64,000 bases of DNA. Origin: Haematococcus lacustris. Taxonomy: Eukaryota; Chlorophyta; Chlorophyceae; Chlamydomonadales; Haematococcaceae. This document shows positions 34,409 through 45,105 of this stretch, piece by piece. The notes under the pieces are model-generated. The model was not told the origin of the DNA. It did no database searches and saw nothing but the letters and a program-made list of their open reading frames with translations. Position 1 is the stretch's first letter; each line of letters starts with the position of its first letter. The translations under genes were made by a program, and so were the position numbers. The DNA lies in the NCBI GenBank assembly GCA_030144725.1, contig JASKMD010000017.1:8880200-8944199 (forward strand). The letters are read 5' to 3'.

Positions 34409-34512
34409 CCCTGTAAAGGGTCCCACAAATAGAGACCCTGTGCAGGGTCCTACTAACCCTGTGCAGGGTCCTACCGACCCTGTGCAGGGTCCTATTGACC
34501 CTGTGCAGGGTC
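34409..34512. repeat. Tandem GACCCTGTGCAGGGTC palindrome repeats
   Basis: About five 23-bp units built on the near-perfect palindrome GACCCTGTGCAGGGTC with TCCTA-type spacers, inside the hAT-like element. Confidence 0.85.
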
Positions 34513-34674
34513 CTGTTGCCCTCTGCAAGTTCATCTTAAGTCAACTACAAGCCAACTACACAAGTCAACACCACACTACAGGTCACCACAACACCAAGTC
34601 AACACAAGTCAACACAAGTCAACACCACACCACACCACACCACACCACATCGCCGCACCGCACCGCACCGCGCC

Positions 34675-35179
34675 GGGCCGGGCCGGGCTGGGCTGGGCTG
34701 GGCCGGGCCGGGCCGGGCCGGGCTGGGCTGGGCTGGGCTGGGCTGGGCTGGGCTGGGCTGGGCTGGGCTGGGCTGGGCTGGGCTGGGCTGGGCTGGGCTG
34801 GGCTGGGCTGGGCTGGGCTGGGCTGGGCTGGGCTGGGCTGGGCTGGGCTGGGCTGGGCTGGGCTGGGCTGGGCTGGGCTGGGCTGGGCTGGGCTGGGCTG
34901 GGCTGGGCTGGGCTGGGCTGGGCTGGGCTGGGCTGGGCTGGGCTGGGCTGGGCTGGGCTGGGCTGGGCTGGGCTGGGCTGGGCTGGGCTGGGCTGGGCTG
35001 GGCTGGGCTGGGCTGGGCTGGGCTGGGCTGGGCTGGGCTGGGCTGGGCTGGGCTGGGCTGGGCTGGGCTGGGCTGGGCTGGGCTGGGCTGGGCTGGGCTG
35101 GGCTGGGCTGGGCTGGGCTGGGCTGGGCTGGGCTGGGCCGGGCTGGGCTGGGCTGGGCTGGGCTGGGCTGGGCTGGGCT
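34675..35179. repeat. (GGGCT/GGGCC)101 array inside the hAT-like element
   Basis: 505 bp of GGGCT pentamers, with GGGCC variants mostly at the left edge. Long open frames on both strands (PSPAQ and GWAGL repeats) are artefacts of the repeat. Confidence 0.97.
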
Positions 35180-35420
35180 TCAATGGCTGCCGCGAGTTTT
35201 GGGAAGGTCTTGGCGATGTTCCATGCCTGCGTGCTGGCCAGAAACTTGGTGCATTGCAAGAGGTGTCCCTTAGGCGGTCCTTGTTACTGCTCGCCAAATC
35301 CTCCTTATTGCAGTGATTGCAAGAGTACCGTAGAACGCCGTTGACAAGGCCGTCAGTCTCGCCGGGTTCGCTTCTTGGTGTTGTGACGGCCGTTCCATCA
35401 CCCACGCCGACTTCGTCTGA
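35180..35420 (-). pseudogene. hAT transposase fragment with BED-type zinc finger
   Basis: Minus strand: [20 protein letters not shown], then after a frame change [19 protein letters not shown] and [10 protein letters not shown], which runs straight into the GGGCT array. C-x2-C followed by H-x3-C is the BED finger used by hAT transposases to bind their ends. The catalytic domain is absent, so this is a remnant of the parent transposase. Confidence 0.65.
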
Positions 35421-35715
35421 GTCTTGTGCCTCTTCATGGATGATCCTCCAAGTCCACTGGGCAACAGTGGTGAAGGAAGCGATGTGCCTCTAGCCCTGAG
35501 GCCTTCCGCTTATTGTATTGTTGTGAAGCCTCCGACATGTTGCGACGATAGCCTGCAGCGCGAGTCTGTAATTACGTAAGTACATGACCGTATGTAATTA
35601 CACGATTTCCCTGAGGAAAACCATGTAATTACAAAGTTACAAAGTTACAGAATTACGCGTGTAATTACATGTAATTTTGTAAAAATACATTTAATTCTGC
35701 ATCACCGACTAGCAC

Positions 35716-36070
35716 GCTTCGCCACGCTGTTGTGAGTGGCACCTGCAACGCGCAGCAGCAGTCGGAACATGTTTTGCTTTTGGCATGTGGACGAGACGAC
35801 GGCCATGACAACTTAGCATGTACCCGAATGCAGCCAGCCTGCCCCTTGCTCTGCAGGAGCTTGCTCATGCGGGTGACAACACCACCATATTTACCAATTT
35901 TCACAACTGCACTGTCTGCTGTGATGCTGGCAATGCAGGCACTGCACACAGGCAAATTAGTGCGGATATTCGTCATCCTAGGGGGGTAGTTTTTTGATGC
36001 GGTTCGCCTCGGATTGTCCTTGCGACTCCAACGCCACTTGACGCTTGTTAAAATTTTGAGTATGTGAGCA
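35716..36070 (-). other. Unrecognised minus-strand frame interrupted by the hAT-like insertion
   Basis: Minus-strand open frame with normal composition (NLPVCSACIASITADSAVVK, then IGKYGGVVTRMSKLLQSKGQ, SKTCSDCCCALQVPL). It reaches the hAT duplication at 35708, so the transposon may have landed in it. CSAC and CSDC pairs are seen, but no family is recognised. Confidence 0.3.
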
Positions 36071-36082
36071 GTTGGAGTGTAG

Positions 36083-36172
36083 GTACCTACAGTACTGTAG
36101 ACATCTACAGTACTGTAGATGTCTACAGTACTGTAGATGTCTACAGTACTGTAGAGGTCTACAGTACTGTAG
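36083..36172. repeat. Five CTACAGTACTGTAG palindromes, 18-bp period
   Basis: Perfect 14-bp palindromes spaced by 4 nt (ACAT, ATGT, AGGT). Smallest of three arrays of this satellite in the window. Confidence 0.95.
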
Positions 36173-36869
36173 GTCAGATTTGACAAGGTCTCTTGTAAAT
36201 AGGGTATCATGTTGTTCTCCACATTCAAACCACCATTTGCTACCGCGATTGCACCGTCAGCTTCTGCGTGCTATAAATAGTGAGAGGCGTCGAAGCGTAG
36301 GCCCGCAAGCTCGATATAGATATTTGTGCCGAAAGTTGTGTCCACGCAATAAGGTCGCCATAGGGAGCTACATACATACGTGTAAGGTCTAAGGCCGGGG
36401 CCCGTCTCTATCGCAAGCTAGGTCCGTTCTGTCGGTTGTACTGGGTAGCTCGGCTTGCAAGCTCCCGCAAAGCTGTTGATGATGCCCCGCATTCACAACA
36501 ACCTCCTGCACCGCACCCTCCCGTGTAATATCGAGTGCGGCAGAGATTGCCCCAAAAGTTGTTTGCGGTTGGCCATCAACCATCCATCATTACATATAAC
36601 CTCACATCATTACATCATGACTCTTAGCCTACATCATTACATCACCACTTGTGTTCCTAACACAAGGGCTAGGCTCAGGGTCGGTAACGAATCCTAGAGG
36701 CTGAGTAGGGCTGGGCAGGGCTGGGCTGGGCTGGGCAACATAGGCACGCTTTGTTGTCAGCGCATTTGCATAGCACTGTCGGGATAGCAAACGAGCTTGG
36801 GCTACATTGAGATGTTCCTGCATGGGGGCGAAGGGGGCATGGGGGTTAAGGATGCATGGGGGGAAGGCA
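36173..36869. other. Region without a supported gene
   Basis: Contains repeats of ACATCATTACATCA near 36585-36650 and a short GGGCT run at 36710-36735. A minus-strand frame at 36389-36583 (MVDGQPQTTFGAISAALDIT) has ordinary composition, but no family is recognised. Confidence 0.35.
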
Positions 36870-37748
36870 CCTACAGTACTGTAGACATCTACAGTACTGT
36901 AGACACCTACAGTACTGTAGACACCTACAGTACTGTAGACCCCTACAGTACTGTAGACTTCTACAGTACTGTAGACACCCACAGTACTGTAGACACCTAC
37001 AGTACTGTAGACCCCTACAGTACTGTAGACACCTACAGTACTGTAGACATCTACAGTACTGTAGACCCCTACAGTACTGTAGACATCTACAGTACTGTAG
37101 ACATCTACAGTACTGTAGACACCCACAGTACTGTAGACCCCTACAGTACTGTAGACACCTACAGTACTGTAGACCCCTACAGTACTGTAGACATCTACAG
37201 TACTGTAGACATCTACAGTACTGTAGACACCCACAGTACTGTAGACACCTACAGTACTGTAGACCCCTACAGTACTGTAGACTTCTACAGTACTGTAGAC
37301 ACCCACAGTACTGTAGACACCTACAGTACTGTAGACCCCTACAGTACTGTAGACACCTACAGTACTGTAGACATCTACAGTACTGTAGACACCTACAGTA
37401 CTGTAGACATCTACAGTACTGTAGACACCTACAGTACTGTAGACATCTACAGTACTGTAGACACCTACAGTACTGTAGACACCTACAGTACTGTAGACAC
37501 CTACAGTACTGTAGACACCTACAGTACTGTAGACACCTACAGTACTGTAGACACCTACAGTACTGTAGACATCTACAGTACTGTAGACCCCTACAGTACT
37601 GTAGACATCTACAGTACTGTAGACACCTACAGTACTGTAGACATCTACAGTACTGTAGACACCTACAGTACTGTAGACATCTACAGTACTGTAGACATCT
37701 ACAGTACTGTAGACATCTACAGTACTGTAGACACCTACAGTACTGTAG
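36870..37748. repeat. CTACAGTACTGTAG palindrome array, about 49 units, 18-bp period
   Basis: Each unit is the perfect palindrome CTACAGTACTGTAG plus a 4-nt spacer (ACAC, ACAT, ACCC or ACTT). Only the spacer varies. Because 18 is a multiple of 3, four or more frames stay open throughout and encode YSTVD or LQYCRH repeats; I do not regard these as genes. Confidence 0.97.
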
Positions 37749-38463
37749 GCAGCAGCAGCATGGGTGGCAGCAGCAGCAAGGGGGGGGGCAGCAGCAGCAG
37801 GGGGGGGGGCAGCAGCAGCAGGGGGGGGGGGCAGCAGCAGCAGCAGCAGGGGGGCAGCAGCAGCAGCAGTAGGGGGGGTAGCAGCAGCAGCAGCAGGGGG
37901 GCAGCAGCAGCAGCAGTAGGGGGGTAGCAGCAGCAGCAGCAGGGGGGCAGCAGCAGCAGCAGTAGGGGGGTAGCAGCAGCAGCAGCAGTGGCAGCAGCAG
38001 CAGCAGCAGTGGCAGCAGCAGCAGCAGTAGGGGGGGCAGCAGCAGCAGCAGCAGTGGCAGCAGCAGCAGCAGCAGTAAGGGCAGCAGCAGCAGCAGCAGT
38101 AGGGGGGGCAGCAGCAGCAGCAGTAGGGGGGCAGCAGCAGCAGCAGTAGGGGGGGTAGCAGCAGCAGCAGCAGTGGCAGCAGCAGCAGCAGTAGGGGGGG
38201 CAGCAGCAGCAGCAGTAGGGGGGGGTAGCAGCAGCAGCAGTAGGGGGGGTAGCAGCAGCAGCAGTAGGGGGGTAGCAGCAGCAGCAGCAGGGGCAGCAGC
38301 AGCAGCAGCAGCAGTGGCAGCAGCAGCAGCAGTAGGGGGGGCAGCAGCAGCAGTAGGGGGGGCAGCAGCAGCAGCAGTAGGGGGGTAGCAGCAGCAGCAG
38401 TAGGGGCAGCAGCAGCAGCAGCAGTGGCAGCAGCAGCAGCAGCAGTGGCAGCAGCAGCAGATA
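37749..38463. repeat. Interrupted CAG/GGGGGG simple-sequence tract
   Basis: Runs of CAGCAGCAG broken by blocks of G and by TAGGGGGG, following directly on the palindrome array. Open frames coding SSSRGG, AAAV or LLLLLP are artefacts. Confidence 0.93.
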
Positions 38464-39791
38464 TAGTAGGGGCACTGTAGCACTTACCTACCTTTTGGCT
38501 GCTGAGTGAAGGGGGGGGGAGTGGAAGAGTGAAGGCGGGGAGGGGAGGTAGATGTGGAAGGCGGGAGGTGGGAGGCAGGGAGGCGGGAGACGGGGAGGCG
38601 GGAGGCAGGGAGGCGGGAGGTGGGGAGGCGGGAGGCTCAACCGGGTTGGGCTGGGCGGGGGTGGGTTGGGTTGGGGGCATGGGTTGGGGTGGGTGGGGGC
38701 ATGGGTTGGGGGCATGGGTTGGGGTGGGTGGGGGCATGGGTGGGGGTGGGGGCGGGGGAGGGAGCGGGGGCGGGGGCGGGGGCGGGGGCGGGGGCGGGGG
38801 CGGGGGCGGGGGCGGGGGCGGGGGCGGGGGCGGGGGCGGGGGCGGGGGCGGGGGCGGGGGCGGGGGCGGGGGCGGGGGAGGATGAATTGGGAGGGGGTGG
38901 TTGTATAGGGAAAGTGGAGGGGAGGTGACCCATCAGACCTGCAACCAAGGGGCGTGCACGCGCGGTAGGGTGACCAGGCTGGGCACTGTGTTAGCTATCA
39001 CCGTGGCCTTACCTTTGTGGTCCTCCTGGCCTCCTACCTGCTCACACCAGGCAACATATCCCATGCGCCAGTGGGGTGGGACTGCGGTGGGGAGTGTAGG
39101 GTTTAGGGAAGGGAAGGTGGGGTGAGGTGGGGGTTGCGATGCCACGTCAATCGAAGGGTGGGAGAGGGGAAGGGTAGGCTTGACAAGTATGGGAGGGGAG
39201 AGGGAGGGAGAGGGGGAAGGGAGGGGTGGGACGAGGGTGGGTGGGGTGGGCTTTCTCCTGGCTGCTGGGATGTCAGGGGAGAGGTGACGGGGAGGGGGGA
39301 AGTGGGGGGTGGGTAGAGGTGGAAGCGGAGGGACGACAAGCTGGGCGTTGGTGGTGGGCGTGGGAAAGGGGAGGAAAAGGGGATGGGGAAGGGTGTGACG
39401 ATCAATCCTGCAGCGGGACAAGGGGCATGCTAGCGGTTAAGGTGGGTACAGGGTGCCACATACCTGCACTCACCTTTTGCTGGGGTGTGGTGTATATGTG
39501 TGTGGGAGGAAGGGGAGGAAGGGGAGGGAAGGGAAGGGGAGGTCCATGGGGAGGGCGAGAGAAGTGGGGAGGGCATTGATAGTCTCGGGTGTAGGCGCAC
39601 AAGACCTGCGGCAACGGTGTGACGATTTGTCAACGGAAGCAAACATTGGACATGGGTACCGGATGCACTCACCAATAGAGTAGGGAGATGTAGAGCTGGC
39701 AGATGGAGGGGCAGGTGTAGCAGCCCTCCATTACAACCCACCTTCCTTTGTCCTCACCTCAGTAGGAAGTGCAGGGTGGGAGAGTAGGGTT
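38464..39791. repeat. G-rich simple-sequence region with a (CGGGGG)19 core
   Basis: 38765-38878 is a hexanucleotide (CGGGGG) array with about 19 units. GGGAGGCGGGAGG and GGGTTGGGG tracts flank it, and GGAGGGGAAGG tracts run through 39120-39560. Minus-strand pieces at 39060-38935 (MGYVAWCEQVGGQEDHKGKA) and 39690-39640 look non-repetitive but have no recognisable domain. No gene can be supported. Confidence 0.7.
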
Positions 39792-39926
39792 GGGCTGGGC
39801 TGGGCTGGGCTGGGCTGGGCTGGGCTGGGCTGGGCTGGGCTGGGCTGGGCTGGGCTGGGCTGGGCTGGGCTGGGCTGGGCTGGGCTGGGCTGGGCTGGGC
39901 TGGGCTGGGCTGGGCTGGGCTGGGCT
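39792..39926. repeat. (GGGCT)27 array
   Basis: 135 bp of perfect GGGCT pentamers, followed by a GGT run at 39976-40001. Confidence 0.97.
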
Positions 39927-40261
39927 GCAACACAAGGGCTGCAACAGTGGGAACGTTGTGGGAGGTGATGAAATGGTGGTGGTGGTGGTGGTGGTGGTGG
40001 TGAGGGGGACTGGGAGGGGGTGGTGAACAGGGAGGTACTAGGCGTGATTGTAAGGCCTGCAGCAACCAGGTGTGGTAGCGGTTAGGCTGGATACTAAGGG
40101 CTATGCTGCGCAATGCTAGCTCCTTCTAAGCTCTTACCTTGGTCCTAAGCTCTTACCATGGTCCGTCTGGCCTCTTCGCTGCTCACAACACGTTGCACCT
40201 GCCTTGCGTTGGTGCATCAATGCTTGCGATAATTGCGGAGAATCGTTGCGAGGAAACTGGC

Positions 40262-40615
40262 CGCGAGGCTAGCTGCGATGCTGGCTGCGAGGCTGGCTGC
40301 GAGGCTGGCTGCGAAACTGGCTGCGAGGCTGGCTGCGAGGAAAATGGCTGCGAGGCTGGCTGCGAGGTGAGATCCTCGCACCGAGCTGCCTCACAGGTAT
40401 GCTTCTGCGCTGCTGGACCAGCTGTGTGGCCGCGAGGTTGATTGCCGAGTATGTGGCTGCGAGTATGGGCTAGATGTGGCTGCGAGTATGGGTAACCTCG
40501 TGCGATGCCATCTGTGGACCAGCTGTGAGGCCGCGAGGTTGATTGCCGAGTATGTGGCTGCGAGTATGGGCTAGATGCGGCTGCGAGTATGGGTAACCTC
40601 GTGCGATGCCATCGC
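40262..40615. repeat. GAGGCTGGCTGC minisatellite and a 101-bp direct duplication
   Basis: 40262-40370 holds imperfect 12-bp GAGGCTGGCTGC units. 40414-40514 is repeated at 40515-40615 with a few differences (TGGACCAGCTGTG, GATTGCCGAGTATGTGGC, GGTAACCTCGTGCGATGCC). No gene seen between 39927 and 40712. Confidence 0.85.
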
Positions 40616-40712
40616 TGCAATACCGGCTACACGATGCTGCGACTAAGTGTTGGACGGATGCCTGAATGCAAGTGAGATGTTCAGAATTTTTCTAAGTGCT
40701 TAAAGGCTACAG

Positions 40713-41902
40713 TACTGTAAGTGGTCTCTCGAGGTACCTCGAGGTACCTCGAAGTACTGTAGATGTCTACAGTACTGTAGATGTCTACAGTACTGTAAAT
40801 GGTCTCTCGAGGTACCTCGAGGTACCTACAGTACTGTAGACATCTACAGTACTGTAATTGTCTACAGTACTGTAGATGTCTACAGTACTGTAGGTGTCTA
40901 CAGTACTGTAGAGGTCTACAGTACTGTAGATATCTACAGTACTGTAAATGGTCTCTCGAGGTACCTCGAGGTACCTCGAAGTACTGTAGATGTCTACAGT
41001 ACTGTAGATGTCTACAGTACTGTAGATGTCTACAGTACTGTAGGTGTCTACAGTACTGTAGAGGTCTACAGTACTGTAGATGTCTACAGTACTGTAAATG
41101 GTCTCTCGAGGTACCTCGAGGTACCTACAGTACTGTAGACATCTACAGTACTGTAATTGTCTACAGTACTGTAGATGTCTACAGTACTGTAGGTGTCTAC
41201 AGTACTGTAGAGGTCTACAGTACTGTAGATATCTACAGTACTGTAAATGGTCTCTCGAGGTACCTCGAGATACCTCGAAGTACTGTAGATGTCTACAGTA
41301 CTGTAGATGTCTACAGTACTGTAGATGTCTACAGTACTGTAGGTGTCTACAGTTCTGTAGAGGTCTACAGTACTGTAGATGTCTACAGTACTGTAAATGG
41401 TCTCTCGAGGTACCTCGAGGTACCTCGAAGTACTGTAGATGTCTACAGTACTGTAGATGTCTACAGTACTGTAGATGTCTACAGTACTGTAGGTGTCTAC
41501 AGTACTGTAGAGGTCTACAGTACTGTAGATGTCTACAGTACTGTAAATGGTCTCTCGAGGTACCTCGAGGTACCTCGAAGTACTGTAGATGTCTACAGTA
41601 CTGTAGATGTCTACAGTACTGTAGATGTCTACAGTACTGTAGATGTCTACAGTACTGTAGAGGTCTACAGTACTGTAGAGGTCTACAGTACTGTAGATGT
41701 CTACAGTACTGTAAATGGTCTCTCGAGGTACCTCGAGGTACCTCGAAGTACTGTAGATGTCTACAGTACTGTAGATGTCTACAGTACTGTAGATGTCTAC
41801 AGTACTGTAGGTGTCTACAGTACTGTAGAGGTCTACAGTACTGTAGACATCTACAGTACTGTAAGTGGTCTCTCGAGGTACCTCGAGGTACCTACAGTAC
41901 TG
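40713..41902. repeat. Higher-order palindrome satellite, about 150-bp unit
   Basis: CTACAGTACTGTAG palindromes at 18-bp period are grouped into larger units, each opened by TGGTCTCTCGAGGTACCTCG. These openers start at 40797, 40946, 41096, 41245, 41395, 41545, 41713 and 41863, that is spacings of 149, 150, 149, 150, 150, 168 and 150 bp. The 168-bp unit has exactly one extra 18-bp subunit. Units 1 and 3 share a variant (GTACCTACAG and GTAATTGTC) absent from the others. Confidence 0.95.
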
Positions 41903-42160
41903 TAGCATAGCCGTATCTCACCAACCGCGCAAAATCACGAATTTTACTTTCAACCCCCGATCTTACAATGCCTTCTTTAGACTATGTACCAAGTCCGAGG
42001 CTCTGTTCGTGTACTCGCGAGGTACCCCGACAGTACTGTAGACCTCTACAGTACTGTAGCATGGCCGTATCTCACCAACCGCGCAAAATCACGAATTTTA
42101 GTTTCAACCCCCAATCTTACAATGCCTTCATTTGACTATGTACCAAGTCCGAGGCTCTGA
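41903..42160. repeat. 154-bp tandem duplication next to the palindrome satellite
   Basis: TAGCATAGCCGTATCTCACC to CCAAGTCCGAGGCTCTG at 41903-42004 recurs at 42057-42158 with about five substitutions. Both copies are preceded by CTACAGTACTGTAG. Confidence 0.9.
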
Positions 42161-42260
42161 ATCTCAAAAATACTGTTACTAATTTGCCTGAGTGTGTCGA
42201 GGCCGTGGAGGAGCAGCTCCTGCATTATGACCTGGACATGAGCTTCTGCCGTGCCAATAG

Positions 42261-42605
42261 CACTCCTACAACTTAGTCCCTGCGTTTGTCCCTGCGTTCT
42301 ACCGACCTTGTCCGATCGGGCTGAAATTTTGACAGATGGAAGTTTGCAGAAAATAAAACATTTTTTTCAGAAAAAGTATTTTTAAAAAATCAAAGGCGGC
42401 TGCGCTGTGGCCCTGGGGCGTAGGTGCAGGGGTAAGTGCAGGGATAGGTTGCGGGCCACAGCGCAACAGCTTTTGGATTTTTCCAAATATTTTTCTTGAA
42501 AAATATGTTTTATTTTCTGAAAACTGCCATCTATCAAATTTTCAGCCCGATCGGACAAGGTCGGTAGAACGCAGGGACAAACGCAGGGACTAAATTGTAG
42601 GAGTG
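42261..42605. mobile_element. Fold-back element (MITE-like) with long inverted arms
   Basis: The left arm starts CACTCCTACAACTTAGTCCC and the right arm ends with its near-perfect reverse complement (GGGACTAAATTGTAGGAGTG). The match continues for about 75-80 bp (CGTTTGTCCCTGCG, CCGACCTTGTCCGATCGGG) and, more loosely, through AT-rich sequence to a pair of CTGCGCTGTGGCC / GGCCACAGCGCA blocks near the centre. The whole 345 bp can form one hairpin. No clear target-site duplication was found and it has no coding capacity. Confidence 0.8.
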
Positions 42606-43034
42606 AGGCAAGGGGATGATAGCCAACACATCGGTGACTTGAGTGGTGAGTCGGCCTGCCCCAGCTGCAGCCTCAGCCCCAGCCCCATCTGCTGCCCCAT
42701 CTGCTGCCCCAACCCCCGCCCCAGGACCCTGGAGGCTGCGTCGAGCAGCCCGTAGGGAGTGATTGGTAGCTGCTGTTCTGGATGCCACCTGCTGCAAAGC
42801 CGCATGCTCATCCTGCAGGCGTTGGTGTGCTGCCTGCAGGTCGTCTAGGTCGCCCTGCAACCCATCCACGGTGCCCACTAGGGACTGCTCCACATCCCGC
42901 AGCCGCTGCTCCTTAGCATGTGCCCTGCCCACCGCAGCCTTCATACCACTAGGGCAGTGGCGGTGGCCTACCTGGGGAGAGCTATTCAACACCTTCAGAT
43001 GGGCACGGAGAGCTTTGCTCGGTCTCTTGCCCAT
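42606..43034 (-). CDS. Coiled-coil ORF of unknown function
   Basis: Minus strand from ATG at 43034: MGKRPSKALRAHLKVLNSSP, then a heptad-like coiled coil (EQRLRDVEQSLVG, DLQAAHQRLQDEHAALQQ) and a Gly/Ala-rich segment that runs into the fold-back element. Upstream of the element on the plus strand, 42180-42260 also reads as ordinary coding-like sequence (ECVEAVEEQLLHYDLDMSFC). No family recognised; it may be a gene fragment cut by the fold-back insertion. Confidence 0.35.
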
Positions 43035-43819
43035 GGCTTGCAGGGGGTGGGAGAGAATGGGAGTGGGTGGGAGGAGGGGAGTGCTGGAGAGCTGGGATGG
43101 GCGGGGATGGGCAGGGAGTAGGGCTAGGTGGACTGGAAGGGGGTGGTGGAAGGGGGTAAGTACTCATCATACACAGCCAACGATTGATGTGCCTTTGGAG
43201 TGGTCCCAATCATCGTGCGTCAATCCAATATCTATGTTTCTTTGTTCTGGTAATGCACGTAAGAGTCATCTTGGACAAGAGTGTAGGGAGTTTGGCTGGA
43301 GCTCAGCGGCGGTGGCAAAAAGCAGCAAAGATGTTGAGGGGTGGGTGGATTTGAAAGCCAGGCGCCCACCATTATAGCGATGTAGCGCTGCCGTAAACAC
43401 TCAAGGGAATCCTCACATCCTCACTAAGCGGCCTGCACCATCAGGAAGCTCGCGCAGCCATGTTTGTCGGACTTCGGTGGTGTGCGCCACCGACATGTCG
43501 TGCATCGCTAACGGATAGCCAGGGACGTAGCTTACCAGTGTAGCTAACCACGGTCTGTGATTGGGACACATCCGGGGTCACATGTGGCTGCCCGCATCGA
43601 AAGACTCCGTTTGCGATTCCAGTCTTACATCATACGCGCCATATCACATTGCAGCAGACGCAACAAACGTTACATTAAATGATGGAGTAGATGGGTGGCA
43701 GGTGCATGAAGATTACCAACCCCATGTTGGGATCGCCTGAATCCAGGTGCAAGCAGCCATGGCCCTACACTTAATGAACCCCTTGCAGGCAGCGCCACCT
43801 GTGCAAGCAGTTTGCACGA
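43035..43819. other. Region without a supported gene
   Basis: G-rich simple sequence to about 43160, then unique sequence in which I see no gene, RNA or repeat. Confidence 0.4.
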
Positions 43820-45105
43820 TTGAACCAGCCCCCTCAAGGCAACCCTCAAGGGTGGACGGCCCGCACAGCCACTGTCCTACATTCGGACCGAGAGAAATAC
43901 CCAATCCATTACAGACCAACTAATCAACGGCAGCCAGCCACCCTCCCTAGTGGCCACAAACAACATCTCCGCCTTCCGTTGGACAGGGCTCTACCCATGC
44001 CGGGGCACAAACGTAGCCAACACCAGCTCACACACCACTCCACCACGCTACAACGGATGGCCATCACTAAATGGACCACGGTGGCATACACGGACGGCAG
44101 CTGCATTAAGACCTCCGAGACAGACCCGGCGCGCGTCGGGGCGTGGGTCTATATCCCGAAAAATAACGTCCTCACCACCATTGCGTTGGACGACTCAAAA
44201 CCCAACACCATTAACAAGGCATAACTCACGGCGATGCACGCGGCACTCAAAGCGGGAGCCAAACGCATCGCAACTGACAGCCTTTGCTCACTCTACCAGA
44301 TCCGCCGAGCCCTCGCCAACCCAATGTCGCTCATCACCCACAGACACAACGACATCCTGACAGACATCGCCACCCTCATCGTCGCCAGCCCCGACACGGT
44401 CCAGTTCTCACAGGCCCACTCGGGCGGTAATGAAGGCGCAGATGCCCTTGCTAAACACGCAGCGCTACACCCGGAGCAAGCCAATACACTAGGGTACCAC
44501 CCGACCACACGTAAAGAGAGGGGCATCTGGCTATACAACGGGACCGACAGCGAAACCCTCGCCCCACTGCCGGACTGCCGCCACAGCGTGCGAGAACACA
44601 TGCACAGCAGGCACAAGCTAGGTCCCGCCAACCAAGACAGCATCTACTATCAAATGACCTAAGACATCACCAAAGCCGCGACAAAAGGAGCGGGCGAAAG
44701 AGTGATGACCGATACGTCCATCTCCGTTCCCGCATAAAGAACCGCCTTACTCTACCGAATCGGGGGGCTCTACAACAAAAAGCTATCTATGCGTTGGAAG
44801 CAGGCGACAGACGACCGCTGCCCACTCTATGGGGAGGCCGACAGTGCCACACACCTCCTCTCGGGCTGCAGCGAGACCCTGCCACTCGTGCAAGAAAGGC
44901 ACAACGGAGCTGGCCGCCTCATCGCCAAAGCCACCAGCAAAGGAACCCTGGGCGGGTGCATCCGGTTTGCGGACACCGGCAGCTGGGAGAAAGGCACAAA
45001 AGAAAACCTTGACCTCCCAAACGATACACTACACACAACACTACGAGCACTTGGCCTGAAAACAACAGCGACCAAAAACATCAGCAGACCAGACATACTC
45101 ATGGT
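43820..45105 (+). pseudogene. Non-LTR retrotransposon remnant: RNase H domain, zinc knuckle and start of a nuclease-like domain
   Basis: Plus strand. The RNase H domain shows YTDGSCIK (first Asp, near 44090), ATDSLCSLYQIRR (near 44275) and HSGGNEGADALAKH (near 44420). The Glu expected in the A-E-L block reads GCA-TAA-CTC, a stop at 44222-44224. A Cys/His knuckle follows in another frame (CPLYGEADSATHLLSGCS, with Tyr for the second Cys), then a region ending RPDILMV at 45105, where a DNA transposon interrupts it. The order RNase H, then C..C..H..C, fits the C-terminal half of non-LTR retrotransposon ORF2 proteins. Reverse transcriptase is missing, so the copy is 5'-truncated. Several frame changes and stops make it dead. 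Confidence 0.7.

Larger units (their letters stand above)
34185..35715. mobile_element. Non-autonomous hAT-like DNA transposon with 8-bp target-site duplication
   Basis: The element is 34193-35707. It is flanked by identical 8-bp direct repeats ACTAGCAC at 34185-34192 and 35708-35715. Its ends are imperfect terminal inverted repeats: left CAGTGATGCGGCATTA, right (reverse complement) CGGTGATGCAGAATTA. An 8-bp duplication, TIRs starting CAGTG and an internal BED-type zinc finger on the minus strand are the marks of the hAT superfamily. Sub-terminal regions are AT-rich and repeat GTAATTACATGTAATTAC. Most of the interior is simple sequence, so the element cannot make transposase. Confidence 0.85.

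Noticed and set aside
34599..35273. Long PSPAQ and GWAGL frames
   Set aside because: They are pure translations of the GGGCT array inside the hAT-like element.
36870..37748. CRISPR-like array (repeat plus variable spacer)
   Set aside because: The spacer is only 4 nt, the repeat is a perfect palindrome, no cas genes are present and the DNA is eukaryotic.
36870..41905. Very long open frames on both strands coding YSTVD and LQYCRC repeats
   Set aside because: The 18-bp period keeps every frame open and the palindrome makes both strands alike; there is no non-repeat domain. They are satellite artefacts.
42261..42605. Target-site duplication for the fold-back element
   Set aside because: The flanks (CAATAG and AGGCAAG) do not match, so no superfamily is assigned.
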